Shown here piece by piece: positions 9,329 to 16,647 of a DNA stretch of 26,425 nucleotides. Source of the stretch: CAYJRR01 sp964372275 [NCBI: uncultured bacterium] (GTDB lineage Bacteria > CAYJRR01); assembly GCA_964372275.1 (NCBI GenBank), contig CAYJRR010000063.1, positions 1 to 26,425 of the forward strand, read 5' to 3'. A program made the translations under genes and the position numbers. Within the stretch, counting starts at the first letter, position 1; each line of letters begins with the position of its first letter. The notes under the pieces were generated by a model. That model ran no database searches and was not told the DNA's origin. It saw nothing but the letters and a program-made list of their open reading frames with translations.

Positions 9329-9706
9329 ATGGACATCGGCGTCTTGGTCCCCGTGGAAACGCTGCGGCGCGTGAAAGACGAGGTCTACGCGCGCATCGCA
9401 CGGTTGACGCCGCCGGTCGTTCCTCTCGAAGAGGGGGCGGTCGGCGAGGCGCTCGCTTGGGCGTTGCTGTTCGAGCATTGGCCGGAGCGGGTCCCCGGCC
9501 CTCCCCTCGATCGCGCCGAGTCCTTCTACAACCGGTACTTCTGGTTCAAGCGCTTTGCCGCCCTCCAGCAGAAGCGGAACGGCCCGGATGCCGCCCTGGA
9601 GCAGCAGGTGTTCAAGCTGCTCGAAGAGGTCGAGCGGCTCGACGTCGACCCCGATTGGGCGCTGATCGAACGCCTGGACGCGGAGGCCGCGAACGTCCCG
9701 GCCTGA
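9329..9706 (+). CDS. Hypothetical cytoplasmic protein
   Basis: This is a 125-residue, mostly helical, acidic protein with no signal peptide or membrane segment. An aromatic cluster stands out (ESFYNRYFWFKRFAALQ near 66-82) between two amphipathic helices (PLEEGAVGEALAWALLFEH and LEQQVFKLLEEVERLDVD). GGAGG lies 11 nt before the ATG. It starts 52 bp after the M3 peptidase gene. Its stop codon lies within the first copy of the 38-bp repeat. I recognise no family. Confidence 0.7.
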   Translation: MDIGVLVPVETLRRVKDEVYARIARLTPPVVPLEEGAVGEALAWALLFEHWPERVPGPPLDRAESFYNRYFWFKRFAALQQKRNGPDAALEQQVFKLLEEVERLDVDPDWALIERLDAEAANVPA

Positions 9707-9738
9707 CGGCGCGATCATGCGGTCGTGGAGACCGCGAA
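9701..9738. repeat. 38-bp direct repeat, copy 1
   Basis: The segment begins GCCTGACGGCGCGATCATGC and ends CCGCGAA. It recurs at 10442-10479 in the same orientation with one mismatch (position 9731 A, T in copy 2). In this copy GCGGTC and GACCGC form a 6-bp hairpin around GTGGA; the mismatch weakens the hairpin in copy 2. It overlaps the stop codon of the upstream gene. It has no resemblance to an integron attC core or to insertion-sequence ends that I know. Confidence 0.85.
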
Positions 9739-9793
9739 TTTTCTCCCCCCGCGCGAGACCCCGGACTCGTGTCCAGCAGAGGAAGGTTGGGAA

Positions 9794-10245
9794 TGGCGAG
9801 GACGGGAACGGTGGACCGGCTTTCGATCGGCGCCGACGGAGAGACGACCGAGCGTCCACTGGAACTTCTCGAGGTGATCCTGACGGACCGGTCCGACCGG
9901 CCGGAACGCTTCATGCTGCGCGGCGAGGGGGTGTCCTTGGTGGGTACGCTGCCACCCTGCGCTCGCGTCGGATATCGACAGCAATGGAGATCGCTTCGCG
10001 GCGAGCACCTCTCCGTCGAGAGTGCACTGGAAATCCCGGGTGAGGGAGAGCGCTACTCCTTTGTCGAGACCTCCCACGGTCGGATCGACGTCGCCAGTGG
10101 CGACCTTTGCGTGCGAAGAGTCGCCGGTCCATTGCGACACGAGCCGACGCTCCAGGGGGACCTGCGACTGGTCGAGGGGAGATCGGAAGTCTCCAAGCGC
10201 ATCTGGACCGGAACGTTTTCGGTGAAAGCCGTGACGGTGGGCTGA
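9794..10245 (+). CDS. Hypothetical protein between two direct repeats
   Basis: This is a 150-residue protein, MARTGTVDRLSIGADGE to FSVKAVTVG, with no signal or membrane segment. The composition is rich in Glu, Arg, Val and Leu with alternating hydrophobics, which suggests a mainly beta fold. The start is supported by GAGGAAGG about 7-14 nt upstream; an upstream in-frame extension to 9283 overlaps the preceding gene and is rejected. Third codon positions are visibly less GC-rich (CTT, CGA, AGA, GGT and GAA are frequent) than in neighbours such as dxr or rseP. The gene lies wholly inside the 703-bp segment between the two 38-bp repeats. Recent acquisition or duplication is therefore possible. 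No family is recognised. Confidence 0.65.
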
Positions 10246-10441
10246 CCGCGCGGCGATGTGCGTCGTCCAGCGTCCGGGAGAAGACCGGCTCGGGGACGCA
10301 GGTCCCGCAGAGTTTGACATGGATGCTGCCGGGCGCAGTGGGCTGGGCGCCCATTCTCGCGGGCATTGGAAACACGGTCCGCCCGCACGCGCACACCGCC
10401 GGCGCCGGCGCGACCCGTTCGACGTTGCTCGTCGGCGGCCG

Positions 10442-10479
10442 GCCTGACGGCGCGATCATGCGGTCGTGGAGTCCGCGAA
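10442..10479. repeat. 38-bp direct repeat, copy 2
   Basis: This is the second copy of the repeat at 9701-9738, with 37 of 38 bases identical and the same orientation. It overlaps the 3' end of the minus-strand helical-repeat gene, supplying its stop codon (complement of 10456-10458). The roughly 195 bp between the upstream gene and this copy hold no gene I can support. Confidence 0.85.
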
Positions 10480-11382
10480 GCCGTGCGCCGAAAGGAACGC
10501 CGCCAGTTCCGGCCACTCGAGGCAGAGGGACCGGAACTCTCCGCGGCGCGCAGGGCGTAGTGTGGCGAGACATCGGTCGATCTCCCCGTCGTCACGAGGC
10601 CCGGACGGCGGCGCCGCCGCGAAGGCGCGGAGGACCCACTGCCTGCGCAGGCGCGTGTAGGACATCGCGCCTTCCAACAGAGTCCAGTTCCGGTCCTGGT
10701 GCGTCCGGGCCTCCGCGCCGCGTCCTTCGCGCACGAGCAGCAACGCCTCCGAAGAAACGAGCAGCCACCTCTCGCCGTCCCACGCCGATCCGGCCCTGGC
10801 AAAGCGGCGCCGCGCCTCCTCCAGCCACCGCCGAGCTTCTCCGGTGCGACCCCGCAGCGCGAGCACCTCGACCAGGGAGATGGCGGCCAGCGCGCGAACG
10901 TGGGACTGGAAAGAAAGGCCGGACCAGCGCTCGACGCGAACGAGCGCCTCCACCGCGTCGCCGAACTCCCCTTGGAGCGTGCGCGCGGTCGCCAAGTTCC
11001 AGAGAGCGATCGGTTCGAGCGTCAACTGACCACGATATCGTCGGGCCTCGGTCCCGAACACCCGCGCCGCGTCCTCGAGGTTCCCGAGCTGGAGCGCCGC
11101 CAACCCGGGCGCCATCCGCTCGTTGAACCGGCTCGATCCGCGGAACTGCCACCACAAAAGGGCGAGTCCACCGAGGAGCGCAATCGAAACCAGGTACGGC
11201 GCACCGAGATTCGGAACGCACGCCGGACCCGACGCGCGTTCCGCGGGTGTCGTCTTCAGCACGTGGTAGCAGGCGAAAAAGCTTCCCGTCAGTACCAGCC
11301 AAAGGACGAGGGTCTTCACGAGCGGGCGGCGCGACGGAGACTCGGGCTCCGGCGAGGGCAGCAGCGGCTGAGGCTCCGGCAT
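10456..11382 (-). CDS. Membrane-anchored helical-repeat (TPR-like) protein
   Basis: This is a 308-residue protein starting MPEPQPLLPSPEPE. Two transmembrane helices follow (about 23-45, LVLWLVLTGSFFACYHVL, and about 62-78, YLVSIALLGGLALLWWQF). The remaining 220 residues are a helical array with TPR-like pairs: LAALQLGNLEDAARVFGTEA, then LWNLATARTLQGEFGDAVEA and LVEVLALRGRTGEARRWLEE. The array probably faces the cytoplasm and serves protein-protein contacts. GGGAG 9-13 nt upstream favours the ATG at 11380-11382; a longer frame reaching 11496 has no ribosome site. It lies 126 bp downstream of cdnL on the same strand. Its last codons and stop lie in the 38-bp repeat, so the C-terminus may have been altered by that element. 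Specific function unknown. Confidence 0.75.
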   Translation of the reverse strand: MPEPQPLLPSPEPESPSRRPLVKTLVLWLVLTGSFFACYHVLKTTPAERASGPACVPNLGAPYLVSIALLGGLALLWWQFRGSSRFNERMAPGLAALQLGNLEDAARVFGTEARRYRGQLTLEPIALWNLATARTLQGEFGDAVEALVRVERWSGLSFQSHVRALAAISLVEVLALRGRTGEARRWLEEARRRFARAGSAWDGERWLLVSSEALLLVREGRGAEARTHQDRNWTLLEGAMSYTRLRRQWVLRAFAAAPPSGPRDDGEIDRCLATLRPARRGEFRSLCLEWPELAAFLSAHGFADSTTA

Positions 11383-11508
11383 CGATCGCTCCCAGTGGTC
11401 GGTGGTGCACGATAGCGTGGTCGAAGCGGACGAGCGGGACCGATCCACCGGAACGACGACGGGCCCCGGTTCCCCGGAGCCCGCCAACTCGTCCAACTCT
11501 TCGGAATC

Positions 11509-11997
11509 TCAGCTGAAGATCTGCTCCAGCTCCTGCTCCACCTCGTCCTCGCCGGTGTCCATGGCGATCGCCAGCTCCTTGGTCAGGAGCGTGCGGGCGG
11601 TGTCGAGCATCTTCCGCTCGGAGAAGGAGAGGTCCTTGTCGAACTTGAGGAGCGACAGATCGCGCAGCACCTCGGCGATCCGCTGCACCTCGCCCGACTT
11701 GATCTTCTCCATGTACTCCCGGTAGCGGCGGTTCCACGTCTGGTGATGGTCCGACGTGATCGCCTCCCGGTCGCGAAGCGTGGCGAAGACCCGCTCCACT
11801 TCGGCGGGCGGGATGATCCGGCGCAGGCCCTTGGCGTTGTCCGCCGGGACCATGATCGTCATGTCGTTCTTCTCCAGCATGCGCAGGATGTAGAAGGTCT
11901 GCTTGCGGCCGGAGATCTCCTTCGATTCGATCCCCTGGACCACGCCGACGCCGTGCGCCGGGTAGACCGCCTTGTCGCCGACCTTGAACCTCAACAT
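11509..11997 (-). CDS. cdnL: CdnL/CarD family RNA polymerase-binding regulator
   Basis: This is a 162-residue protein. The N-terminal RNA-polymerase-interaction domain (FKVGDKAVYPAHGVGVVQGI, residues 4-23) is the Tudor-like fold shared with TRCF. It is followed by YILRMLEKNDMTIMVP and an all-helical C-terminal DNA-backbone-binding domain (WNRRYREYMEKIKSG, RDLSLLKFDKDLSFSE). CdnL-type proteins bind the polymerase beta subunit and stabilise open complexes at housekeeping promoters such as those for rRNA. The length and lack of an added HMGA-like tail fit CdnL rather than the larger CarD of Myxococcus. GGAGG 8 nt upstream fixes the start at 11997, excluding a 16-residue extension. A plausible promoter lies at 12044-12071. 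Confidence 0.95.
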   Translation of the reverse strand: MLRFKVGDKAVYPAHGVGVVQGIESKEISGRKQTFYILRMLEKNDMTIMVPADNAKGLRRIIPPAEVERVFATLRDREAITSDHHQTWNRRYREYMEKIKSGEVQRIAEVLRDLSLLKFDKDLSFSERKMLDTARTLLTKELAIAMDTGEDEVEQELEQIFS

Positions 11998-12043
11998 GAA
12001 CGAACCTCCAGACCGATGGGGCGAGACCGATCCGACTCGACTC

Positions 12044-12071
12044 AAAGTAAGAGCTTTTTGATCGGATTCAA
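12044..12071 (-). promoter_or_regulatory. Putative sigma-70-type promoter of cdnL
   Basis: On the minus strand TTGAAT and TACTTT are separated by 16 bp. The spacer is AT-rich (ATCAAAAAGCTC), which is unusual in this genome. The box ends about 46 bp before the cdnL ATG. It matches the consensus at 4 and 3 of 6 positions, so it is only a candidate. Confidence 0.4.
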
Positions 12072-12120
12072 GCGTTCGCCGTCACTACGAGACGCGGGAC
12101 TCTAGCGGGTTCGACGCGTC

Positions 12121-12148
12121 TTGTCAATCGGGCCGGAGCGGTGATAGG
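12121..12148 (+). promoter_or_regulatory. Possible promoter of the uppS operon
   Basis: TTGTCA (5 of 6 to the -35 consensus) and GATAGG (3 of 6 to the -10) are 16 bp apart and lie 39 bp before the uppS ATG. It is back-to-back with the cdnL promoter in a 190-bp divergent region that holds no gene. No Shine-Dalgarno precedes uppS. Confidence 0.35.
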
Positions 12149-12187
12149 AGGTGCCGGCGCGCTCTTTCCGTACGGCGAACGCCGCGA

Positions 12188-12904
12188 ATGCCCACGCGAT
12201 TTCCGACGATTCCGCAGCACCTGGCGATCATCATGGACGGCAACGGCCGTTGGGCGGTCGCGCGCGGCCTCCCGCGCACGGCCGGCCACGAAGCGGGCGC
12301 GAAGGCGGTGCGCGCCACGGTCGAGGCGGCGCGCGAGATCGGCATCCGCTACCTCACGCTCTACGCCTTCTCGCAGGAGAACTGGTCCCGCCCCCGGCCC
12401 GAGGTCGCGGCCCTGTTCGAGCTGTTGGTCCGCTTCCTCCATTCCGAACTGCCGCTCCTCCAACGCCATCGGATCCGGCTCGGCGCCATCGGCCGGCTGG
12501 AGCGCCTTCCGGAGCCGAGCCGCGCCGAGCTCCTGCGCGTGATCGAGGCCACCCGCGCGAACGAGGAGATGACGCTGACCCTCGCCCTCTCCTACGGCGG
12601 GCGCGACGAGCTGACCGACGCCGCGCGAAGACTGGCGCGTGAGGCGAAAGCGGGCGGCCTCGACCCGGAGTCGATCACGCCGGAGACGGTCGCCGGCGCT
12701 CTCTACACCGCCGGCCTCCCCGACCCCGACCTCCTGGTGCGGACCAGCGGCGAGTGGCGGCTGTCGAACTTCCTCCTCTGGCAGGTGGCCTACACCGAGC
12801 TCTACGTCACCGATACGCCCTGGCCCGACTTCGATCGCGCCGAGCTCGATCGCGCCCTCGCCTCCTACGCCGCGCGCGAGCGCCGGTTCGGTGCGGTCCC
12901 GTGA
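12188..12904 (+). CDS. uppS: Isoprenyl (undecaprenyl) diphosphate synthase
   Basis: This cis-prenyltransferase condenses isopentenyl diphosphate onto farnesyl diphosphate, making the C55 carrier for peptidoglycan and other cell-wall polymers. The protein is 238 residues (family 230-260). HLAIIMDGNGRWA carries the catalytic Asp17. TLYAFSQENWSRP and the C-terminal RTSGEWRLSNFLLWQVAYTE followed by TPWPDF are all canonical. It is the first gene of uppS-cdsA-dxr-rseP-tsaB, whose members overlap or lie within 4 nt of each other. Its stop overlaps the GTG of cdsA as GTGA. Confidence 0.98.
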   Translation: MPTRFPTIPQHLAIIMDGNGRWAVARGLPRTAGHEAGAKAVRATVEAAREIGIRYLTLYAFSQENWSRPRPEVAALFELLVRFLHSELPLLQRHRIRLGAIGRLERLPEPSRAELLRVIEATRANEEMTLTLALSYGGRDELTDAARRLAREAKAGGLDPESITPETVAGALYTAGLPDPDLLVRTSGEWRLSNFLLWQVAYTELYVTDTPWPDFDRAELDRALASYAARERRFGAVP

Positions 12905-13776
12905 TCCTTCGCGTCGTCACCGCCTTCGTCGCGCTGGCGGTCGTACTTCCGGTCCTCTTCTTCGGCGGGGTCCCCGGAATCCAGGCGCTGTGTCTCGCCG
13001 CCGCGGCCCTCGGGCTCTGGGAGTACGGCAACCTGCGAGCGCCCCCCGCCGGCCGTGGCAATCGCCTGTTCGCCATCGCGCTCGCCTGGCTTCCGATCCT
13101 CGCCGCGGGGATTCCGGACGGCGGCGCCGGCCACTCGTCCGCGGAGTGGATGCTCCTCGCCCTGGGGATCTCGTTCCTGGCGATTCCGATCCAGGCGGTC
13201 CTCCGTCCACGGGAGATCGAGACCGCCCCCTCCCGCATCGCGGCGACCCTGTTCGGCGTCGTCTACCTCGGCTTCACCCTTTCCTGCGCCGTGAAGCTCC
13301 GCACGGTCGGCGGCGAAGACGGACTCTTGTGGGTCGTGCTCGCGCTGGCCGTCGTCTTCCTGGGGGACACCGGGGCCTACGCCGGCGGGCGCGCGCTCGG
13401 GCGCCACAAGCTGCACCCGCGCGTCTCCCCCGGGAAGACCTGGGAAGGGGCGGTCGCCGGGATGGCCGCCTCGATCGGGGCGGCGCTGGCGGCGCGCGCC
13501 GTCTACGCCCACTTCGGGTGGTGGGGCGCGGAGATCCCCGGTCCGCTCCGCGTGGCGGCGGTCGGAGCGGTGGGCGGCCTGTTCGGCCAGCTGGGGGACC
13601 TGGCCGAGTCGCTGCTGAAGCGCGCCGCCGGGGTGAAGGATTCGGGGACGCTCTTCCCCGGTCACGGCGGGATGCTCGATCGGATCGACGCGTTGCTGTT
13701 CGCGCTTCCGGCGATATATTTCACCCTCGTCTTCTCCGAAACCCTCCACGCCGCCCTCGCGGGACCGTCCGTCTGA
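12901..13776 (+). CDS. cdsA: Phosphatidate cytidylyltransferase (CDP-diglyceride synthase)
   Basis: This integral membrane enzyme makes CDP-diacylglycerol from phosphatidic acid and CTP, the branch point for all phospholipids. The protein is 291 residues with about eight hydrophobic helices. The family signature is intact at the C-terminus: SLLKRAAGVKDSGTLFPGHG followed by GMLDRID. FLGDTGAYAGGRALG and HPRVSPGKTWEGAVAG are also typical. The GTG start at 12901 overlaps the uppS stop (GTGA), so translation is probably coupled. Its product is used by PssA, encoded 7 kb downstream in the second lipid operon. Confidence 0.97.
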   Translation: MILRVVTAFVALAVVLPVLFFGGVPGIQALCLAAAALGLWEYGNLRAPPAGRGNRLFAIALAWLPILAAGIPDGGAGHSSAEWMLLALGISFLAIPIQAVLRPREIETAPSRIAATLFGVVYLGFTLSCAVKLRTVGGEDGLLWVVLALAVVFLGDTGAYAGGRALGRHKLHPRVSPGKTWEGAVAGMAASIGAALAARAVYAHFGWWGAEIPGPLRVAAVGAVGGLFGQLGDLAESLLKRAAGVKDSGTLFPGHGGMLDRIDALLFALPAIYFTLVFSETLHAALAGPSV

Positions 13777-14966
13777 CCTCCGCCCCTCGCCGCGTCACCG
13801 TCCTCGGCTCGACCGGCTCGGTCGGACGGCAGACGCTCGCCGTCATCGCCCGCTACCCGGAGCGGTTCCGCGCCGTCGCGCTCGCCGCCGGGCGGAACGT
13901 CGAGCGGCTCGCCGAGCAGGTGGCGCAGGCGCGGCCGGAGGCGGTTTCGGTCGCGGACGGCGCGGCCGCCGACGCGCTCGCCGCCCTCCTCGCGACCCTC
14001 CCCCCCGAGGTGCCGCGACCGGCGATCGTGCACGGCGAGACGGGGGCGATGCAGATCGCGCGCGCCGAGTGCGACCGGGTCGTCTCGGCGATCGTCGGGA
14101 CGGCCGGTCTCTCCCCCACCCTGGCCGCCGTCGAGGCCGGACGCGACGTGGCGCTCGCCAACAAAGAGGCGCTGGTGATGGCCGGTGCGCTCGTCACCGC
14201 CGCCGCCGCGCGAAGCGGAAGCCGGATCCTGCCGGTCGACTCCGAGCACTCCGCGCTCCACCAGCTGCTCGCCGGGCGCGGGCCGGAGGAGGTTGCGCGG
14301 CTCGTCCTCACCGCGTCGGGGGGGCCGTTCCTCGACGCCAGCCGCGCGGAGCTCGAGGCGATCACCCCCGAGCGCGCGCGCCGGCATCCGCGGTGGGAGA
14401 TGGGGGCCAAGATCTCGGTCGACTCCTCCACCCTGCTGAACAAGGGGCTCGAGGTGATGGAGGCCGCCTGGCTGTTCGGGCTTCCCGTCTCGCGGATCGG
14501 GGTGGTGATCCATCCGGAGGCGATCGTCCACGGTCTGGTGGAGATGACCGACGGCACGACCCTGGCGCAGCTCGCGCCCCCCGACATGGCGTTGCCGATC
14601 GGCTACGCCCTCGGCTGGCCCGAGCGGGTGCCGTCGCTCGTCCGGCCGGCGAACCTCGCCTCCCTCGGGACGCTCTCCTTCCGCGAGCCCGACGACGCGC
14701 GGTTCCCCGCCCTCGGAATCGCGGCGCGCGCGGCGGCGGCGGGCGGGACGGCGCCGACGCTCCTGGTCGCCGCCGACGAAGTGGCGGTCGAGGCGTTCCT
14801 CGCGGGACGAATCCCGTTCTCCGCGATTCCACGCCTGCTTGCCGACGTGCTGGAGTCGGAAGCTTCCACCGCGCTACGATCGCTGGAGGACGTGCGCGAG
14901 GCGGAACGGGCCGCCACGCGGATCGCGCGGCAGCGGATCGACGGTGTACGGGCGCGGAGGGCCTGA
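13773..14966 (+). CDS. dxr: 1-deoxy-D-xylulose 5-phosphate reductoisomerase, apparent CTG start
   Basis: Dxr converts DXP to MEP with NADPH, the first committed step of the MEP pathway; IspDF encoded at 5394-6626 acts next. Motifs, numbered from the CTG: GSTGSVG (12-18) for NADPH, ALANKEALVMAG, metal ligands D156 and E158 in PVDSEHSAL, KISVDSSTLLNKGLEVMEA (from 213), and a late AADEVAVEAFL where most family members have AANE. The length of 397 matches the family (385-400). The frame has no ATG, GTG or TTG near the required start: the only plausible initiator is CTG at 13773, which overlaps the cdsA stop as CTGA just as cdsA overlaps uppS as GTGA. A sequencing error is the alternative. Confidence 0.95.
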   Translation: MTSAPRRVTVLGSTGSVGRQTLAVIARYPERFRAVALAAGRNVERLAEQVAQARPEAVSVADGAAADALAALLATLPPEVPRPAIVHGETGAMQIARAECDRVVSAIVGTAGLSPTLAAVEAGRDVALANKEALVMAGALVTAAAARSGSRILPVDSEHSALHQLLAGRGPEEVARLVLTASGGPFLDASRAELEAITPERARRHPRWEMGAKISVDSSTLLNKGLEVMEAAWLFGLPVSRIGVVIHPEAIVHGLVEMTDGTTLAQLAPPDMALPIGYALGWPERVPSLVRPANLASLGTLSFREPDDARFPALGIAARAAAAGGTAPTLLVAADEVAVEAFLAGRIPFSAIPRLLADVLESEASTALRSLEDVREAERAATRIARQRIDGVRARRA

Positions 14967-14969
14967 TCG

Positions 14970-16643
14970 ATGACCTGGCTCGTCACCTACATCGTCCCCT
15001 TCGTCATCCTGCTCGGCGTGCTGGTCTTCGTCCACGAGGCCGGTCACTTCCTGACCGCGAAGTACTTCCGCATCGTCGTCGAGAAGTTCTCGATCGGCTT
15101 CGGCCCGCGCATCTTCGGCACCAAGGTCGGCGACACCGAATACCGCCTGGCGTGGATCCCGCTCGGCGGCTACGTGAAGATGGTCGGCGACGACCCGCGG
15201 GACGACGACGCCCGGGACCTTCCGGGCTCGTTCCTGGGCGCGCCCCTATGGAAGCGGATGCTGGTGGTGCTCGCCGGACCGGCGGTGAACCTGATCCTGC
15301 CGGTCTTCATCCTCGCCGGCGTCTACATGGTCGGGAAGGAGCACCCGGCGCCGTGGGTCGGCACCGTCGGCCGCAACTCCCCCGCCGAACGCGCCGGTCT
15401 CCGCGCCGGCGACGAGATCGTCGCCGTCAACGGCGTCCCCGTCACCAAGTGGGACGACATGACCGAGCGCATCCGGCAAAAGAGGGAGCCGGTGGAGCTG
15501 ACGGTGTCGCGCGACGGGGAGCGCCGCGTCTTCACCATGACCCCCGAGCTGCGCACGGGGGTCAACGAGTTCGGGGTGAAGGGCCCGACGTTGATCATCG
15601 GGATCACACAGTCGGCGCCGGCGCCGGTGATCGCCCCCCCGGCCGGATCGGCGGCCGAGCGCGCGGGCTTGAAGCTGGGCGACCGCCTGACGAGGATCGG
15701 CGACCGGACGATCGACTACCGGCTCGACCTGGCGACGGCGGTGGCGGCGCTCGCGCCGGGGCGCGCGGTGGAGGTCGAGGTGACGCGCCGCGCGCCGATC
15801 CCCTCCGACCCACAGGCGCGCGCCAAGGCGATCGAGGCGGCGCCGCAGAAGGTCACGGTGAACCTGATCGTGCCCGACACGGCCGCGGAACCGGTGACCC
15901 CCGAAGCGGTCGGATTCGAGCCGGGCGACCTGGTCGTCTCCCGGGTGGAGCCCGACTCGCCGGCGGAGATCGCCGGGATCCGGCCGGGCGATCGGATCGT
16001 CGCCTCCGGGTCGGTCGTCTTCGGCAGCGAGCTCGATTTCAACACCTGGCTCGACCAGGAGGCGGGGGCCAAGCCGAATCCGCTGACGTTGCTACGCGAC
16101 GGCCAGACGGTGGAGACGACCCTCACGCCGGTGACGCGCAGCGAACGGATCACCGGCTCCTCGCGCACCGAAGAGTCGATCTGGGCGGGGCTGGCGCTTC
16201 ACGCGCAACAGGAGTGGGGGAAGACCGTCGTCGAGCGTTACCGGAATCCGTTCCGCGCCCTCGCCGCCGGCGTCCACGGCACGGTCGACGTGATCGCGAT
16301 GAACGTCCGCGCCTTCCGCAAGATCTTCACCGGGGAGCTGTCGGCGCGCGATTCGATCGGAGGCCCGATCGCCATCGCCCACGTCGCCGGGCTCGCCGCG
16401 AAGGCCGGGGTGGCGGCCTTCATCGAGGTCCTGGTGCACATGTCGGTGATCCTGGGGCTGATGAACCTGCTCCCGATCCCGGTGCTCGACGGCGGCCACC
16501 TCGCCTTCTTCACGATCGAAGCGATCCTCCGGCGCCCGCCGTCGATCCGCGTACGCGAGATCGCCCAGCAGGCCGGCCTCCTCCTCCTCCTCGCCGTGAT
16601 GGCCTTCGTCCTGGTGAACGACGTCGTCACCCGCGTCTTCTGA
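14970..16643 (+). CDS. rseP: RIP metalloprotease RseP (site-2 protease) with three PDZ-like domains
   Basis: This intramembrane zinc protease cuts anti-sigma factors and leftover signal peptides within the inner membrane. The protein is 557 residues, about 100 longer than E. coli RseP. The active site VFVHEAGHFLTAKYF gives H22, E23 and H26, and the third ligand is D507 in LLPIPVLDGGHLAF near the C-terminus. LAGPAVNLILP marks a conserved membrane segment. Between them I see three PDZ-like units with the S/AERAGLxxGD or SPAEIAGIRPGD signature, near 130-195, 223-310 (with an inserted loop PIPSDPQARAKAIEA) and 319-392. Two PDZ domains are more usual. No anti-sigma factor gene is nearby. The gene starts 3 nt after dxr. 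Confidence 0.96.
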   Translation: MTWLVTYIVPFVILLGVLVFVHEAGHFLTAKYFRIVVEKFSIGFGPRIFGTKVGDTEYRLAWIPLGGYVKMVGDDPRDDDARDLPGSFLGAPLWKRMLVVLAGPAVNLILPVFILAGVYMVGKEHPAPWVGTVGRNSPAERAGLRAGDEIVAVNGVPVTKWDDMTERIRQKREPVELTVSRDGERRVFTMTPELRTGVNEFGVKGPTLIIGITQSAPAPVIAPPAGSAAERAGLKLGDRLTRIGDRTIDYRLDLATAVAALAPGRAVEVEVTRRAPIPSDPQARAKAIEAAPQKVTVNLIVPDTAAEPVTPEAVGFEPGDLVVSRVEPDSPAEIAGIRPGDRIVASGSVVFGSELDFNTWLDQEAGAKPNPLTLLRDGQTVETTLTPVTRSERITGSSRTEESIWAGLALHAQQEWGKTVVERYRNPFRALAAGVHGTVDVIAMNVRAFRKIFTGELSARDSIGGPIAIAHVAGLAAKAGVAAFIEVLVHMSVILGLMNLLPIPVLDGGHLAFFTIEAILRRPPSIRVREIAQQAGLLLLLAVMAFVLVNDVVTRVF

Positions 16644-16647
16644 CGCC

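Noticed and set aside
9911-10459. Minus-strand frame that begins at an ATGA overlap with the TPR-like gene and holds CACG and CGTC pairs (zinc-ribbon-like)
   Set aside because: Its start lies in the 38-bp repeat, it turns Arg/Ser-rich and runs antisense through the better-supported gene at 9794-10245. The Cys pairs are probably chance.
12100-12135. T-loop-like GGGTTCGACGC upstream of uppS suggesting a tRNA
   Set aside because: No acceptor, D or anticodon stem can be built around it.
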